A DNA stretch of 64,000 nucleotides from Amanita rubescens (GCA_015039365.1 WION01000113.1:88266-152265), one strand, 5' to 3'; positions 32,941 through 46,202 are shown, counted from the stretch's first letter. Program-made: numbers and translations. The notes: generated by a model not told the origin, from the letters alone.

Positions 32941-35900
32941 TCAACCATCAGATCCTACTGTCTCTGCACCGCTTCTAGCGTTGCTTCGGGTCGCCTTGCC
33001 CTGTGAAAAGATTTGAATCGAAGTGACAGAGGATTAATGATGTAAAAACTCTACGAACCCTTCTTCGGGGCCGAAGGCGTTTCTTAACTTCATCATCCGA
33101 ATCCACATCATTATCGGTGGGCGAAGGGTCTGATGCAGGAGGTTTCTCCGATATCTTGTCAGTCTCCACTTCCGAGTCCGTAATCTCTGATACTTCATCA
33201 TCCTCGTCTTCATCATCGTCAGATCGCCGTTTCTTTGATTGGCGAGCTCGTCTGATCCAATAGTCAATTACTCATGACGGTCGAAAGAAAATGGAATACT
33301 CATACTTTGCCGGACCTGACGCCTTCGTGGACGCCTTACGCTTCGTGGTTGTCTTTCTTTCTTTCTTCTCTGGCTAAAACGATTGTTAGTTTATGGTATG
33401 TAACGGCTTTGTCGATATATATGTACCTTAATTGTCGATCCTCGTTGTCCAGATTTGAGCATAGCATTCAACGCTGCGGATGCCTCTTCGGGTAGATAAA
33501 CAGTTTTCACGATCTTGAAAATGTAAATAAATCTCAAAGGAAACATACATATCCATGTCTGTCGCATACCTTATTCGCAGTCTCCGCGTTCGGTAGGGGT
33601 CGTAGAATGTCCGGTGGCAATTTTACTTTGCCAGGATAGCTTTGAATGCTCCATGAATTTTGATGCGCACGGGCCTTGATCAGCTCTTGTGCCATCTCGC
33701 AGATGGCATAAAAATTCTTGTTGAATGTCAAAAAAAAAAATTCCATGTCTTCATCCAATGCATACCTGACTGTGACTGTGCGATTCAGAATCGCGAACAG
33801 TCTTGCCTTTCATCGCCAAGTGATACAGGAGCGATATCGTCTCTGCAGATCCCACCAGGTCCAAATAAAACATTATATACCTGTACAAGTAGTTAGCGGT
33901 GGAACGAACTAATGCAGACCCGACGAACTTTGCGATGTCCATCATGTCTTCTGGAGAGGTACTAAAGTCTGGATGATGCGCCAACAGATGAAGCAACCGA
34001 ATAAAGGTCATTTCCAAATGTTGTATCTTGATCGCTAGTAAAAGAAAAGTACTCAATACAGGGATAACAAGAAAGAGATGACGACATACCAGACGGTAGC
34101 TTCTTGATAGCAGCTTGGACATATGACGAAGCCTGATAACCCAATTACTTGAGCCATTCCCAAAGCGGCAACGCGGCTCACCTTTGTCTTTACTTCTTCC
34201 TCCGGATCATGAATTGTTAAAAATAATATCACATTGTACCGTGCAGGCACTTTGCGTGATTGAAGAAGGGGAATTAATTTGCTTAAAAACGATATCCGGA
34301 CGTTATAGCAAGAGTCCTGGTTGATATACTTGAGTAAAGTAAATATATCAGCTTACTCATACAACGCTCACCTGTACAACCACGGCCAATCGAAGAAATT
34401 TTGGGATCAGGGCGTCCGCGTACACCCCGATTGACGACATATGGAGCAAAGACACTGCGGCTTGTAGTCTCATGCGCGACATGGCCTTTGTACTGGAGAT
34501 TGATATAAATAAGGAAAATAGGAGGATTCATTGTATCGCGCACTTTTCGTTCACATCAGGCGTCAATGATCCATTATTCTCCAATATCGACGCAAGCATC
34601 TTGAGAACTGGAGTTGCGATATCAAGAGCTTTATCCGATGAGCCAAAAGCTAAGCTTCTGTTTCTGCAGACTTTGAGTGCTAAAAGTTTCGCCTTTAGCT
34701 CGTCGGGAACTTCAGAATCTTCAAACCACTCTTCATCAGTTTCCATATCGTCCTAGACAATCTCAAACTTTATGTCGTGTAGGAGCAGGTAGGAGCTTAC
34801 GTCGTTCGCTTGAATTGGAACCATGAGCAATTTCTTCAGTAAGAAAGACATGATAACATCGCTCTTCTGCTCAAATGCATCCGGCGCATATCGAGCGAAC
34901 TGAGCTAACGCTGCGATTCTAGCAACTAGAGCGCCTGGCTCAGTTTCGTTCAAGCTATCGCTGATTTTCTGGATCGTGGGGCATGAGAATGTTCTCAAAC
35001 GCCGAAAAGTGACTCACTTCAACGATTTCAGTGCATGCGTCTTCCTTGTTCCGTGAAAACGCTAGGAAACGGGCTGCAAACTTCGCGTGCCGCGGGTCTG
35101 ATTGTAATGCGTAGCGGATGACACGTTCGATGGTACGACTGCAGACATAAGACTGTGGGATGAAGAACCTATATATCAGCATTAAGACTAACGTACGGTT
35201 CGTTGGGAGCTAGCTCTTCATCTAGTCGTGCGACAGCCGACAAGGCTTGCAGGCAAACTTCTACGGAAGCTTGGTTCTTTTCATCCGTCAAGCCCTTGCA
35301 CAGTTCACTTGTGTGGAGTTTGTACATTGAGGGTGAATGCTTTGAGACAAAGGCCAGCAGTGTCTGTGCGTGGCCAGCAATTATTTGAGATTGAGAATGT
35401 GTACCACCTTGAGCCTTGTGTATGCGCTTAAGGAGAGAAGGGATCGCCGATTGGTTAATCAGGCGGAAACTGGCACGCCGAAGAAATATCGACATGGTGG
35501 GTATAATTCCCGAGGCTGAGTGGTCCAATCGCTTTTCAAAGTCATGCTGATGGAAGTGAAAAAGGTTAGCAGATGCAGGAACTGCGTGTAAAAGAAAGGA
35601 CGGACAGTAGCTTTCACCAAGCCTTTCAGGTCCGTTTGAGGATCCATGCACGTTTTCAGTAGCTTATACATCCTAGGTTCGTTGAGTTTAGCAAACGTTT
35701 GCAAGTCTTCAGCCGCTTTATGCGGGTCATTGAAGTTACCTACGGGATCGTCAACATGCAGTGTAGATAATGATCCCGTCAACGCAACTTGCAATAAATT
35801 GTATCAGCGATTGCAGTCTACGAGTAACGGCTTCCTCGTTTTCATCAATGATGCCCCCCTTTGCGCGCAATTATGTCAAGATACTAATGACAACAGATAA

Positions 35901-37861
35901 AGAATGCTTACATTGTTCTTTATACATGCTTCAACAAAGTGTTCGTAAACGGTCGGTCGGCTAAAATGAATCAGAAAATTGGGCCTCTCGAGTAGCGCAA
36001 AAGTCACTCACAGGTTCTTAAGCCCGGATAAGCCTAAAAGTGCATTTATTGACTTGTCTGTGAGATACTTGGTAGTATTCAGTAGCCTTTCGGTCCACGT
36101 AACCTCGTCCACTTCACCGCCTTTCGCGCCAGAAGATGAGACGGATGGCAATGGCAAAATGAAATCTGCCAACACTTGCTCGACGACGGCCCTATGCCGA
36201 TTGAGACAAGTAATCTACAAGCAAGGTGATCAACTCACCAAACTCCGCTGTTTTTGAACATCATTTGAAGAATCTCGTCCGGGATCCACGCAAATTGTTT
36301 AACAGCCGACGGATCGTTATTTTCACTAGAATATGTCAGCGGATGATAACGCACAAACAGCATATGCTACATACATTTCAGGGTATGCCACGCTATACAG
36401 TTTTCCCAACGTGTTCAGAGCTTCGGTACGGACAGCCGGCTGCATTGGTTAAGTACTTGGGAGGCACGTGCGCATATTGTACAGACCTTTTTATCTATAC
36501 CTCTTTCAGCAACTGCTCGAAGTTGACGTTCGGAAACATGATGAAGTGATGTCTCATAATCTAGCTGAGAGAAGACTTTGCATGCCGCGGCCCGAACCTT
36601 TTCGTCTGGATCGAGTAGTTTTGTACGAAGACACTCTGAACCATTCGTCAGTGAACGGGCTCTTAACAAACGGAGCGGCAATAATAACCTTCGATTGTTT
36701 CTCCCAGTTCGGGGAGACCAATGATGAGACCTCGCGTTGCTTCAACAAAGAGAACACGAATAGAGGACATCTTGTCACTCCGTCTAGCAAGCCAAGCACT
36801 CCAAGTCGTTGGATATTTCTTCACCAAGTCTGCTCCCGACTTGGCTGAAAACATCTCTCCTAGTACTTGGACAGCGATGGATCGTACAGTATTATCCTCT
36901 GCACGTAGCTCTTCTTCTAGCTGGGGGATCACGCTATGCAACAGTCCGGGACATGATTCGTGCAAGCGCTTGATGAGGTCGTGTGCAGTTCGGATTTCAC
37001 CATAGTCTTCATCCCCGCGAGAATTCGCGTATATAATGTCGGAGAAATATTGTGATACGTGTCGTTGCAATTTATCAGCGGTGGCATTACAAACTTGAAC
37101 AGCTAGGCGGTAGGCAGGTTGTTCGATGCGCTGTCAAGGCGTAGTGAGTCGAGTGTCTGCTAGCACTATACAACGCGTCTACTGGTATCATAGAGTGCGC
37201 GTTGACAGGAAAAGAAGAAATAACGTACCGCGTTTTTGTCCATAAACTGTGACATGATGGTCTCCAGCACTTCTGAGGGTAGAGTCTGGGACTCGTCTAT
37301 CAACGCGACCAGAATATCGGCGAGGAAGAGTTCGACTTTCTTATTGGACAGGTCGCGACGGACGAGCGCGAAAAACTCTCGAAAGATATCGCTCAAGAGT
37401 TCATCTGCACTTGGGAGGTCACAAACGAGGACTACGCTCTTGACTGTGGACAAGGATTCGAGGAGATGGAAATATTGACCATAGTAAGGCGAGTCTGTGC
37501 CCTTTAAACCGGCGCTTAGTTGGCGAAAGAAGAACTGGAAGATGTCGCGGAGTTCTGGTTGAGTATAAGGTGCGTCTGGTGCATATAAGCGTAAAATGTC
37601 GGCGAGACAGCAAGCTGTATATGCTTTGACACCTCTGTCCTTGTGAAGGAGAAGGGAATTGTTGACTAATTCTTTGCGAACAGTGGCAAGGGATGAGACG
37701 TCGACTTGTTCCTGTTCGAGTTCAGTGAGGTTTGAGTGAAGAGTCTTGAGTTTCTTTAAGAGTGCATCTGTTGCAATTCCTTTTGTGATTAGTTTATCTG
37801 TAAAAGCGAGTTTCTTCTTGGGAGGAGAACGGATCCCGCTGTGTCTAGTGTGAGCGACCAT
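32941..37861 (-). CDS. PDS5: PDS5 sister-chromatid cohesion protein
   Basis: PDS5 is a HEAT-repeat protein that binds the cohesin kleisin and controls cohesin loading, maintenance and release in the nucleus. The N-terminal exon (complement 37205-37861) has the family hallmark KDRGVKAYTACCLADILRLY followed by APDAPYTQPELRDIF. Later exons carry HEAT-like helices (e.g. EKVRAAACKVFSQLDY, MFSAKSGADLVKKYP). The C-terminus is acidic then basic (DSDDEVKKRLRPRRR), as in other PDS5 tails. I chose the ATG at 37861, not the in-frame ATG at 37918 that would overlap the divergent NAA15 start. The last intron places the stop at 32941-32943. There are ten or more short introns, not all resolved here. No break was noticed. 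Confidence 0.9.
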
Positions 37862-37916
37862 GAGAGAAAGGCTCAGCCGCGGCGCGTGTTTGGACTGTGA
37901 TTTTAGATTTACCGCC
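37862..37916. promoter_or_regulatory. 55-bp head-to-head gap between PDS5 and NAA15 start codons
   Basis: The two start codons face away from each other with 55 bp between them, so 5' UTRs must overlap or transcription must start inside the neighbouring gene's first exon. No TATA box is visible. Confidence 0.6.
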
Positions 37917-40900
37917 ATGTCGAGGTTGCTCGCCCCTCAAAAGAGAGCTCTCCCTTCAAAGGAATCTTCCCTCTTTAAAGATCTTCTCTCTCTCTACGAA
38001 ACTCGTCAACTCAAAAAAGGTCTTAAAACTGCTGACCAGATCCTCAAAAAGTACCCTGAACACGGAGAAACAATATGTATGAAGGGTCTCATCCTCACTC
38101 ACATGGGCAAAAGAGATGATGGCTTGGACCTCGTCAAAAAGGGCATGCGTCTCGATTTAACATCCCATATCTGCTGGCATGTATTCGGTCTCATACAGAA
38201 AGGGGAGAAAAATTACGAGGAAGCTTTGAAATCATACACTCAGGCACTACGTTTCGACAAGGATAACCTCAATATTCTCCGCGATACCGCTCAACTCCAA
38301 ACACAGCTCCGCCTTTTTGACGCCCTAGTCGAGACACGATACGCGTTACTCCGCCTTCGTCCTAATCTACGGCAGAACTGGCTTGCACTCGCTGTCGCGT
38401 ACCATCTAAACGGTAACCTCGTCCAAACCAAGAATATTCTGGAACATTATGAAACAGTTTTAAGAGTGCGCGCATCTTCTCTTGTTTTCGTAACTTTCTC
38501 TTGATTTTGAAACTAGAATCTACCCGATTACGATGTCGAACAATCAGAAACTATGCTCTACCACGTTCGTGTGCTAGAAGAACTTGGTGAAACAAGACAA
38601 GCGCTTTCCCTGCTTGATTCAAAAGCCAAAGACAGAATCATCGTGGATCGTACAGCTGTCATGGAGAATCGAGGTTATTTCTTCTCTGTACTTCTCTGTC
38701 ATGCCCTTAGTTTGATCTAGCTCGCCTCCTGCAGAGTCTTGGGTCTGAAGAAGCGAAGGATGCTTGGCACTCCCTCATAGAACAGAATCCTGAGAGTTAT
38801 GCCTACTACCAAGGTTACCTTTCGAGCCGAGGTCTTAACCTTGGTGCGTAACCCACATACCAATCCGTTGCCTTTCGTATTTATCACTGTTTCAGATCAG
38901 CCAACTCCGGAATCATTGCAAGCCCTTCGCCAACTTTCCTCCGAGATACCTAAAGCTAGGGCTCCCCAACGCTTAGCTCTGAATATAGCTTCCGGAGACG
39001 AATTCAAGGAGCTCGTCAAGTCCTATATTCTGTCCAGTCTACAAAAGGGAATACCTTCTCTTTTTGCCGACCTCAAGGCCCTGTATAAAGACGAATTCAA
39101 GCGCCGAACGATAGAAGAAATTGTGGAGGAGTCTATCAAAGATCAACAACCTGATACTACTCCGCCCCCGGAAGAAGAGCCAACCACTTACTTGTGGACT
39201 CTCTACTTCCTCGTTCAGCACCATTCATATCTAGGCCACCATGAACGTGCTTTGTCGATACTAGAATCAAGCATGAAGCATACGCCCACCCTTCCTGATC
39301 TTCATTTGCTCAAAGCTCGGATCCTAAAACGATGCGGTGACTTCTTGGGTGCTGCGCGGTGTGCCAATGACGCCAGACTTTTAGATGGCCAGGATCGATT
39401 TCTCAATACCAAATGCGGTAAATATCTACTCCGAGCTGACATGGTAGACGAGGCCAGTCCGATTCTCGGCTTGTTTACCAAGGTAATGAGACTCAAAGAC
39501 CGTTATTACTTGGATTGATGTGGATCTCTCACAGAAAGACGCCGCTAGTCCTACGTCGGATTTAGAGGATATGCAATCGCTCCTGTATCTGACCGAGTCG
39601 GCCGACGCCTATTACCGCACTGGAAAGTTAAACCTTGCTTTGAAGAAATATGCAGCGATCGAAAAGGTGATTAAGCCACTCTAGGCTACTTTTCATCCTT
39701 GACTCTTGTCCCAGGTCTTCAACGAGTATGAGGACGATCAATACGATTTTCATGGATATAATCTAAGAAAGTTCATCGTCAATGTTTATCTAACGTAAGT
39801 AGTACGATTCAGAGCCGTAAGCACCAATGATGTATCACAGGACGGACTAGCCTCCTTAAGTGGGAGGATCAAGTTCGATCTCATCCTGCATATATCGCCT
39901 CGGCTATAAAGGCCGCGCAGGTTCGTCTTAATGATTTCATTACTTTATCGTCTAATATGTTCACAGATCTTTGTAACCGTCCACGACAACCCATCTCTGG
40001 CAGACCCAGCTTTATATGCTCGTGCGTCCCGATATGACTATTGCTTGACCGCTGCTGAATTCCTTGAAGCTCAGCTAACGGATGAAGAGAAAAAGGCCAA
40101 GAAAAAAGCGAAAAAGGCCGCCTCAAAGTCGCAAGAAGAAACAAAGAAAGGTGGGTACCGCCTAGTTATCTTTCAATAACAAGAAAGTCTGAGATGTCAT
40201 GCAGTTACGCCTCAACTATCGCACGAGGACAAAGGCTTGGAAGCCCCTCCTCCAAAAGACGATGATCCAGATGGACTTAAATTGTTGCAAAGTCCAGATG
40301 CTCTCGAAAACGCCGCAAAAATATTGAATTCTTTACTCCCCCTCGTGCCGGACAATATCGATGTCTGGTTCGTTCATTATGATGTATCAATACGACGCAG
40401 TAAGCCATGATGATATATGCACATGTCAAGAGATTTGACGTCCATGGCTCCCAAAGGAAAACTGTTACAGGCTATCAAAGCCCTCCAAACAGCCCAGTCA
40501 CTAGATTCCGACCATCCCGAACTGCATTTCCGGATTGTACATTTCAAGCAAACAGGTGCCATTGTCCTACTTTTTCAATTATTGCATCTAACTTTGTCTA
40601 GTATCCTCTCTCCCACAAGAACCACCTGCGCCTGTGGGACCTGTTGTTTCAGAAAGTCTACCCCTCATTTTCCCAGAGGGCGTCTCCACCGAGACTTTTA
40701 ATACCCAATACCTCCAAAAACACTCTGGTTCTGCACTGGCCGTACTCGCTGCGGCCAAAGTGGCTGCCAACGTACTTCATACGCCGCGGGAAGAAGTTGA
40801 AAACATCGTATTTGGTGCATTGGGAGAAGGCGTGTCATTGGATATAAAGGTATAGTTACAGTCCCTCTCCCTTTTCCTTCCTTTACCTAAAACTTTGGGA

Positions 40901-41129
40901 ACACTAGACTGCGCAACTCATTGTCATTTTCCTGTCTTCGATATCTTCCCCACGATTAGACGAGTTTCGGGCCGCTTGCGACGCGAAATTCCCGTTGTCA
41001 ACGGCTTTCAAGACGGCTGAGGACCAGGCGCAACTTCGGCAGCAGGTCCTTGCTGCTGGGAATTACGAGTCGCTAGAGCTTGATGGAACGTCAGGTGGGG
41101 GTGCAAAAGCAGGCGTTGATGGTAAATAG
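37917..41129 (+). CDS. NAA15: N-terminal acetyltransferase NatA auxiliary subunit
   Basis: NAA15/Nat1 is the TPR scaffold that anchors the catalytic subunit Naa10 at the ribosome for co-translational N-terminal acetylation. It begins MSRLLAPQKRALPSKES. TPR helices follow (LYETRQLKKGLKTADQILKK, YPEHGETICMKGL, ICWHVFGLIQKGEKNYEEAL, LRFDKDNLNILRDTAQLQ), the diagnostic N-terminal block. Later exons include EEPTTYLWTLYFLVQHHSYL and a Lys-rich EEKKAKKKAKKAASKS segment (about 40084-40135), which is conserved in position in NAA15. It ends at TAG 41127-41129. Introns are short, e.g. after HYETV at about 38460. Its promoter is shared with PDS5. Confidence 0.92.
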
Positions 41130-41193
41130 AGGGAGTATGATGGCTAGTTGTATTTATGTAGTGAAACTGGAGGACATGAATACTTGTTGTGGC

Positions 41194-41300
41194 ATGGAAA
41201 CACCGCCAGCAAACTTATGGTTGATAGGACTCTGAAAGCACGTCCGATTTTGCGCAGTCGGCCCCCAGTCACGGTGGAGGGTCAAGGTACGGGAACCCGG
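41194..41300 (+). pseudogene. 5S rRNA pseudogene
   Basis: 41224 onward matches the 5S gene at 46968 (ATAGGACTCTGAAAGCA, CGTCCGATTTTGCGCAGTC, CACGGTGGAGG) with internal deletions and a scrambled middle. About 30 bp of upstream flank also match the flank of the intact gene, but the bases between two ATAGG repeats, including the 5S start, are missing. It is non-functional. Confidence 0.75.
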
Positions 41301-41619
41301 AAGAACGTGAACTTTGTTACGCAGTAGATACACTTTTCATGTTGCCTATACTGTGGGAAGTAAATAGCTTGCTAACGGCGGCATTTAAATTCAATGCTCC
41401 CATGTGTGTTTTTTAGGGGTTGAGGTCACCGTGCGTTATTCGGAAGACATGAGACATATTGTTGCCACCACCACGATATAAATAAACGTTGAGGGCGGCA
41501 CAAGTGCCGCAAGTCCCGCTACGTCCTGGCCATCGTCACATAATTCCGGAGGTAAGGATTTCAGATGCCATTACAAGAATACAATTACATCAATAGAGTA
41601 TAAGACTTAGATTTTAAAT

Positions 41620-42847
41620 TTAGTTTTCCGTCATGGCGATATCGCTGGTGTCATTCCCTTCTTCATCGTTTGAACCGGCGGTAGCTTTTCCTTTTCCTTT
41701 GCCAGATCGCGTCTTCGTCTCTTTCCGCGTCTTTGGGTTGGTGGACGGAGTTTCAACGATCTGTGTTGATTCGGCCGATGCCAAATGAGAAGTCAGATGG
41801 GACAGACTGCGAGGTGGATGCAGAAGGCAGTTCTCCCGTCTTTCTTTTCTTTGAGGAGAACAACGCGTCTAATGCATCGTCTGTTTCGTCACGTTCGGCC
41901 AATTGGCTTTGACGGCTGGAAAATCCCGGATTTCCATTGTCTGGCATTTCCATTTCCCCTTCTGAATGTGCGACGACGCGAATACGATCAATCAGGAACT
42001 GGTAAGTCTGAGAGGAACATCAGAAACAAAGTTGGAAACACAGAATCAGTAAGTACCTTCCGAAGTCCGCTTTTTTGACGGTCAGGGAGTTCGAATGTGA
42101 GCAGCTGGACTTTCATCAGGACTAAAATTCCTGGACGCAATTTGTCGTACATCTCCCAAGGAGGGATCAGATTGCCTTCTGCATCTACAATTTCTCGTTG
42201 CAAGAGCTTCGCGTTTACGAGACGAAACGCGGGGCCACCGAAATCGGGAAGCAGATGAGGGTCGTAATATGCACCGGGAACTATTGGCTTCACCGAATCC
42301 GCAGACCTGGTGGTGGCAGGGTGATCATCTCGCGACCGAAACACACGTTTGCCGTTAGTGCGAGAGGTCCCCGCAATATCTTTACTTGAAGTAGCGAGTG
42401 CGGGAGGGACGACATATTTTGGCCCTAAGTGAGTAGCAATCAAATCCGCATCTGCATTCGAGGAGGGAGCACGGGGGATTTCGGTTACATCTAAGCCAGG
42501 CCAACAAACCTCCTGATGCGTCTTGGACAATAGGGGGCGGCTTAATCCACGTCTTACCGTCAAGTTGGTATGTGACAGTTGCGTTCAAGGCATTGTCATC
42601 CGGGTTTTCGATACCCATTGGCACGACGGGTACGGGAACAACATGCGCCGTTCGCCACACGTTGGTTGTGTAGAGGCAATTCCAATAAACCTTCACATCA
42701 TTACTCAGCGCCCGGCAAATGAAGAGAACTTGAACTTACTTTTCTCCGGATAGACATTCCTTGTTGTTCTTCTTTTTTGAATTTCGCATGGATTGTGTTG
42801 ATTTTAGCAGCAACCTCGTTGAAAGCGATCACGCGAGTTGCAGACAT
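41620..42847 (-). CDS. hypothetical protein, unrecognised
   Basis: It starts MSATRVIAFNEVAAKINTIH (ATG at 42847) and ends in an Asp/Glu-rich tail ETPSTNPKTRKETKTRS..DIAMTEN at 41620. Exons join through short introns, for example after SIRRK (GTAAGT) and within VQDASG/DADLIATHLG. Recognisable stretches are PGAYYDPHLLPDFGGPAFRL and ILVLMKVQLLTFELPDRQ, which look like a folded domain, and a basic C-terminal region that may be a nuclear signal. I do not know the family. It is convergent with NAA15. Exon boundaries are partly inferred. Confidence 0.6.
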
Positions 42848-43563
42848 ATTCGGGAACGTCGATTACCTGCTAAGATTCGAGCGCCGATAGTCTTATAAAG
42901 TGTAGAAATGAAAGGGGGCGGATTCGATCTCATTCCTCAACCACGCGTTATGGAACTCGACCGATTGTCGATCACGGAATAGCGGAGAAGAAGTCAGAAA
43001 AAGTTCCACAAGGCTTGCCAAAACAAGTAAAGGTCACAAATGTGATTGCGTGATCCTGATCACTGGCAGAAGCGTCGTACTGAACCCACTACTTACGTAG
43101 CGGGAATCAAGAGCTACAACCAGCCGATACGGTAATCTTTAGTATACCATCTTGGGTACAATTAACCCAAAAACAGAAAAGCATTGGATGATAATGACAT
43201 CATACTGCTACAGCATCGCGATCGCAATTGCGCTTCACGTTCAAGTTAGCAAAAAAGTACGCAATATAAAGGAATGCAAAAAGGCATCCCCCTGCATCTC
43301 TCCCGTCATGTCGGTGCGGCCCCTCTTCAACGAGTTACGGACGTCCCACCCGGGAGGGAAGATCGCGATCACACATTTCTACTGCTTAGCACGGATGGCG
43401 TACATACCGGTACCACGACAGGTGCCAGGTACAACGCGTCACAATATACAAGCAGCGAGGTCTAAAATCCATCGTATTTACTCTATGGTCCGAAGACGAT
43501 AAAGAGCACTATAATCTACTGGTCGAACGGACTGTCAAACGGACTGTCAACCTTGCATCTATT
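42848..43563. other. intergenic stretch without supported gene
   Basis: Several short frames overlap here. None has a start, splice and codon pattern that convinces. Confidence 0.4.
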
Positions 43564-44127
43564 TTGAAACTCAGGGCCAGGGGGTCGGCTAACAGGAAAT
43601 TAGCCAATGACACAGCGCTGGAAGTGGACATATCGGCTAACACCACTCAAAAGTTGTATGGTGACGCCCGGGTCACATGGATCCTTGCTACCGATGGCAC
43701 GTTTTCTATGAATTTAATGCAGCTCGCTACACTCCTCCGTAGTATCGTCGTGGACCAACTTGGCCAGCGATACCACACGGTGGACAGGAACTGTTTTTGG
43801 TTCGCGCGCATGACATGTCTCGCTATCGCGTGTCTCGCGCGGCGACAAGGCGCTCAGGATCGATTAAATGTTGCATTCACCGATGAAGCTGAAACACGCT
43901 TAGAATGCGGTTGTGTCCGCAACGACGGTTCTATACCCCATGGCATGGACGAAGTGGAAAAGCCGGTTAATGGGTACGAAAGAAAGTACCAGGAGTTCTT
44001 AGACTGTTACTATGCACAAGCAAGTCATTTGACTGTTCTACCATCACCCTTCACTAACAGTATTGCAGGGGAACACCACCAGCAACAGATTCTCGAGTAT
44101 CACATCTATGTTCAGCCACTTCACTAG
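43564..44127 (+). CDS. hypothetical protein with NCxxFA-type motif
   Basis: An open frame of up to 187 codons contains RYHTVDRNCFWFARMTCL. An Asn-Cys-x2-Phe-Ala signature following a His is seen in LRAT/NlpC-like and PPPDE-like papain-fold proteins and in an expanded Agaricomycete family of unknown role. The listed start is not an ATG, so a 5' exon is probably missing, or translation starts at an internal Met (MNLMQLATLL). There is no close neighbour to suggest a pathway. Function unknown. Confidence 0.35.
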   Translation: MKLRARGSANRKLANDTALEVDISANTTQKLYGDARVTWILATDGTFSMNLMQLATLLRSIVVDQLGQRYHTVDRNCFWFARMTCLAIACLARRQGAQDRLNVAFTDEAETRLECGCVRNDGSIPHGMDEVEKPVNGYERKYQEFLDCYYAQASHLTVLPSPFTNSIAGEHHQQQILEYHIYVQPLH

Positions 44128-44939
44128 TACTATGAACATTTGAACACGGCATTATAATCTATTGTACTATGTACCATCCTATCTACGGACTACAAATTGA
44201 GCAACTTTGCTCAGTCTGACGTACTCGTCGAGGTTTGAGATGTAAGGAAATACGAGCCACGGACTAGGAGAGTATCACGACGCGGTAGTAGAGGTTAGAC
44301 GGGTGACGACACCATGGACTAAGCGCTTCTAGTATTTTAACTACGCACGCATTGTCTATATAATCACACAACCCAATACCAACGGACGCATCCTTTTTCG
44401 TCGGGAGCCGATAGCTCTGACAGTAGCGCCGACTCTATTTCATGGCAACTGGTATTGGGATCTGATTATACTAGTACTGCTACGAACGTCGTGTCACTCG
44501 CGTCCTGCCCCCAGAACCTCCATGGCGGGAGAGTCCCAAGCCTCTTTCTCGGTGTCTGTTAAAAACAAGATTCGCGGGACCTACCAATATCGCTGTGTGA
44601 TTTTCCTGGCCTGGATCAGCACGACTGAATGCATGCATGTACTTGATGCAGCTACACAGGGGGAACATCAGGTTCGCAGCAAAGTCATGGTATAATATCG
44701 TCCAAGTTCTGACATTAGTGCTCCTTAGCTTCGCAATGCAGTTAGACTTGGCGTTTTACAAGAAGGATTTAAAAGGAGTTCAGAAACGAATGCCCTTGTT
44801 CGTAAGTGAGGTTAACTGTATTCTGTGTTTGCGGGTAGATGGGATATTATACTAGAGTGCTCAAATTGCTACGCCCTCTTCACCAAAAATCTCATTGTCC
44901 TGTCTCTCCCGATCCCGATCCTCCAGTACCTCGAAAAAT
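44128..44939. other. intergenic stretch without supported gene
   Basis: Nothing convincing; scattered short frames only. Confidence 0.4.
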
Positions 44940-45773
44940 ATGTCAAGTCTACTCGCAAGGGTCTGAAACCGCTACACGAGGTGCGCCATCTTCTCCGTTC
45001 AGGCTTCCGCGCTGAGCTGAGACTTCGGCGATCAGGTCGTCGATCTTCTGGCGGAGGCTTTGAACGGGACACCAGTGGATTTACCCGACCCTGTCGCCAT
45101 CATCCCATACTTAGGGCTTTTCACACTGGTTACCCTTGATCCAAGTACAGCAGCTGGAGATCTCATGTCTACCCCACACCTACCAGGCCTGTCCGTCATT
45201 CTTAACAATGAATTCCGAGAAGCCCCTGCTAACACTTCCGCCACTGCGGAGAACGTCGCTCGCATCTTTGACTCGTTGGGCATTGAAGACGATACCCACT
45301 TGAATTTTGACAGAGTACCGCTTGCACCTGGTGTCGCAGGATTCGAGGAGAAACGTTACTGGCGGTTGCCAGTTTTCGCAGGGGCTATCTTTGCTGCGCT
45401 GATGGCACGACTACAAAATGATTTGTCCGACTGCGAGGATATTTTATTGGCAAGGAGGATTGTCGGCCATCTCATGGTGAAAAATTCTGATGGCAGTGGC
45501 CCTAGTGGTAGCGGTGGGCCAGGCAGTGGTCGTAGCGGTGGTCGTGGCAGTGGTAGAGGCGATGGGCCGAGTAATGATAGAGGCGGTGGTGGGGGGTCAA
45601 GGGAAGGTGTGAGGAGGCAGTCTAAGAGGAAGAACGCCAGTGGCGAAGGTAGTCCATCCGCCAAAAGGGGAAAAATGAAGGCTACCATGACGGGTGGGGA
45701 CGGGGCTGGGGACAGTGGTGAATGCAGTGACGCAAGCGGTGAGGTGCTTCACTCATTCCCGGAGCCTCTCTGA
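44940..45773 (+). CDS. hypothetical protein with Gly/Arg/Ser-rich C-terminus
   Basis: The main exon stays open from about 45021 (VVDLLAEALNGTPVDLPDP) to the stop at 45771-45773. A likely ATG at 44940 (MSSLLAR) would need one intron ending at about 45020. The folded N-terminal part is followed by GSGGPGSGRSGGRGSGRG, an RGG-like disordered region, and then a basic segment (QSKRKNASGEGSPSAKRGK). This suggests a nuclear or RNA-associated protein, by inference only. No family is recognised. The first exon is uncertain. Confidence 0.4.
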
Positions 45774-46202
45774 CCGTACTGGAATGTAGAGTTTCCTCCT
45801 GGAGTTCGCTCTCAATACGGACAATCTGATCGTCTGGAGATTGCCTCATCAACTCGCATCCTTGGTGATGACACCAACAAGGATAATTCCGACTCCGAAA
45901 CTGGCCGCAGTCAGCACTCTTGAATGCAACCCCTAATTCACTACTGACTCTCGCAATTAGGTATATCCGCCATGAACCCTCCCGACGAAGACAATCCGGA
46001 TAAGTGGCGGTTTGGCCCATCATTTTCGACAAATAAGATTGTTTTCACTGCCAGAGCTGTAAAACTTACATGAATCAACTGTCTCTTATAGTCGTTCAAA
46101 TAAGAAAGGACTCACCAACGGACCTATCTCGCTCACCCGCGCCCCTCGTCGCGCTTCCTCAGCTCCCGTTTCCGTCGATAGCTCATACGGGCAGTTCTTG
46201 AG
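45774..46202. other. intergenic stretch
   Basis: No supported gene. Confidence 0.4.

Noticed and set aside
43152..43502. 116-codon gene
   Set aside because: Low-quality composition, overlapping equally long frames, no recognisable domain.
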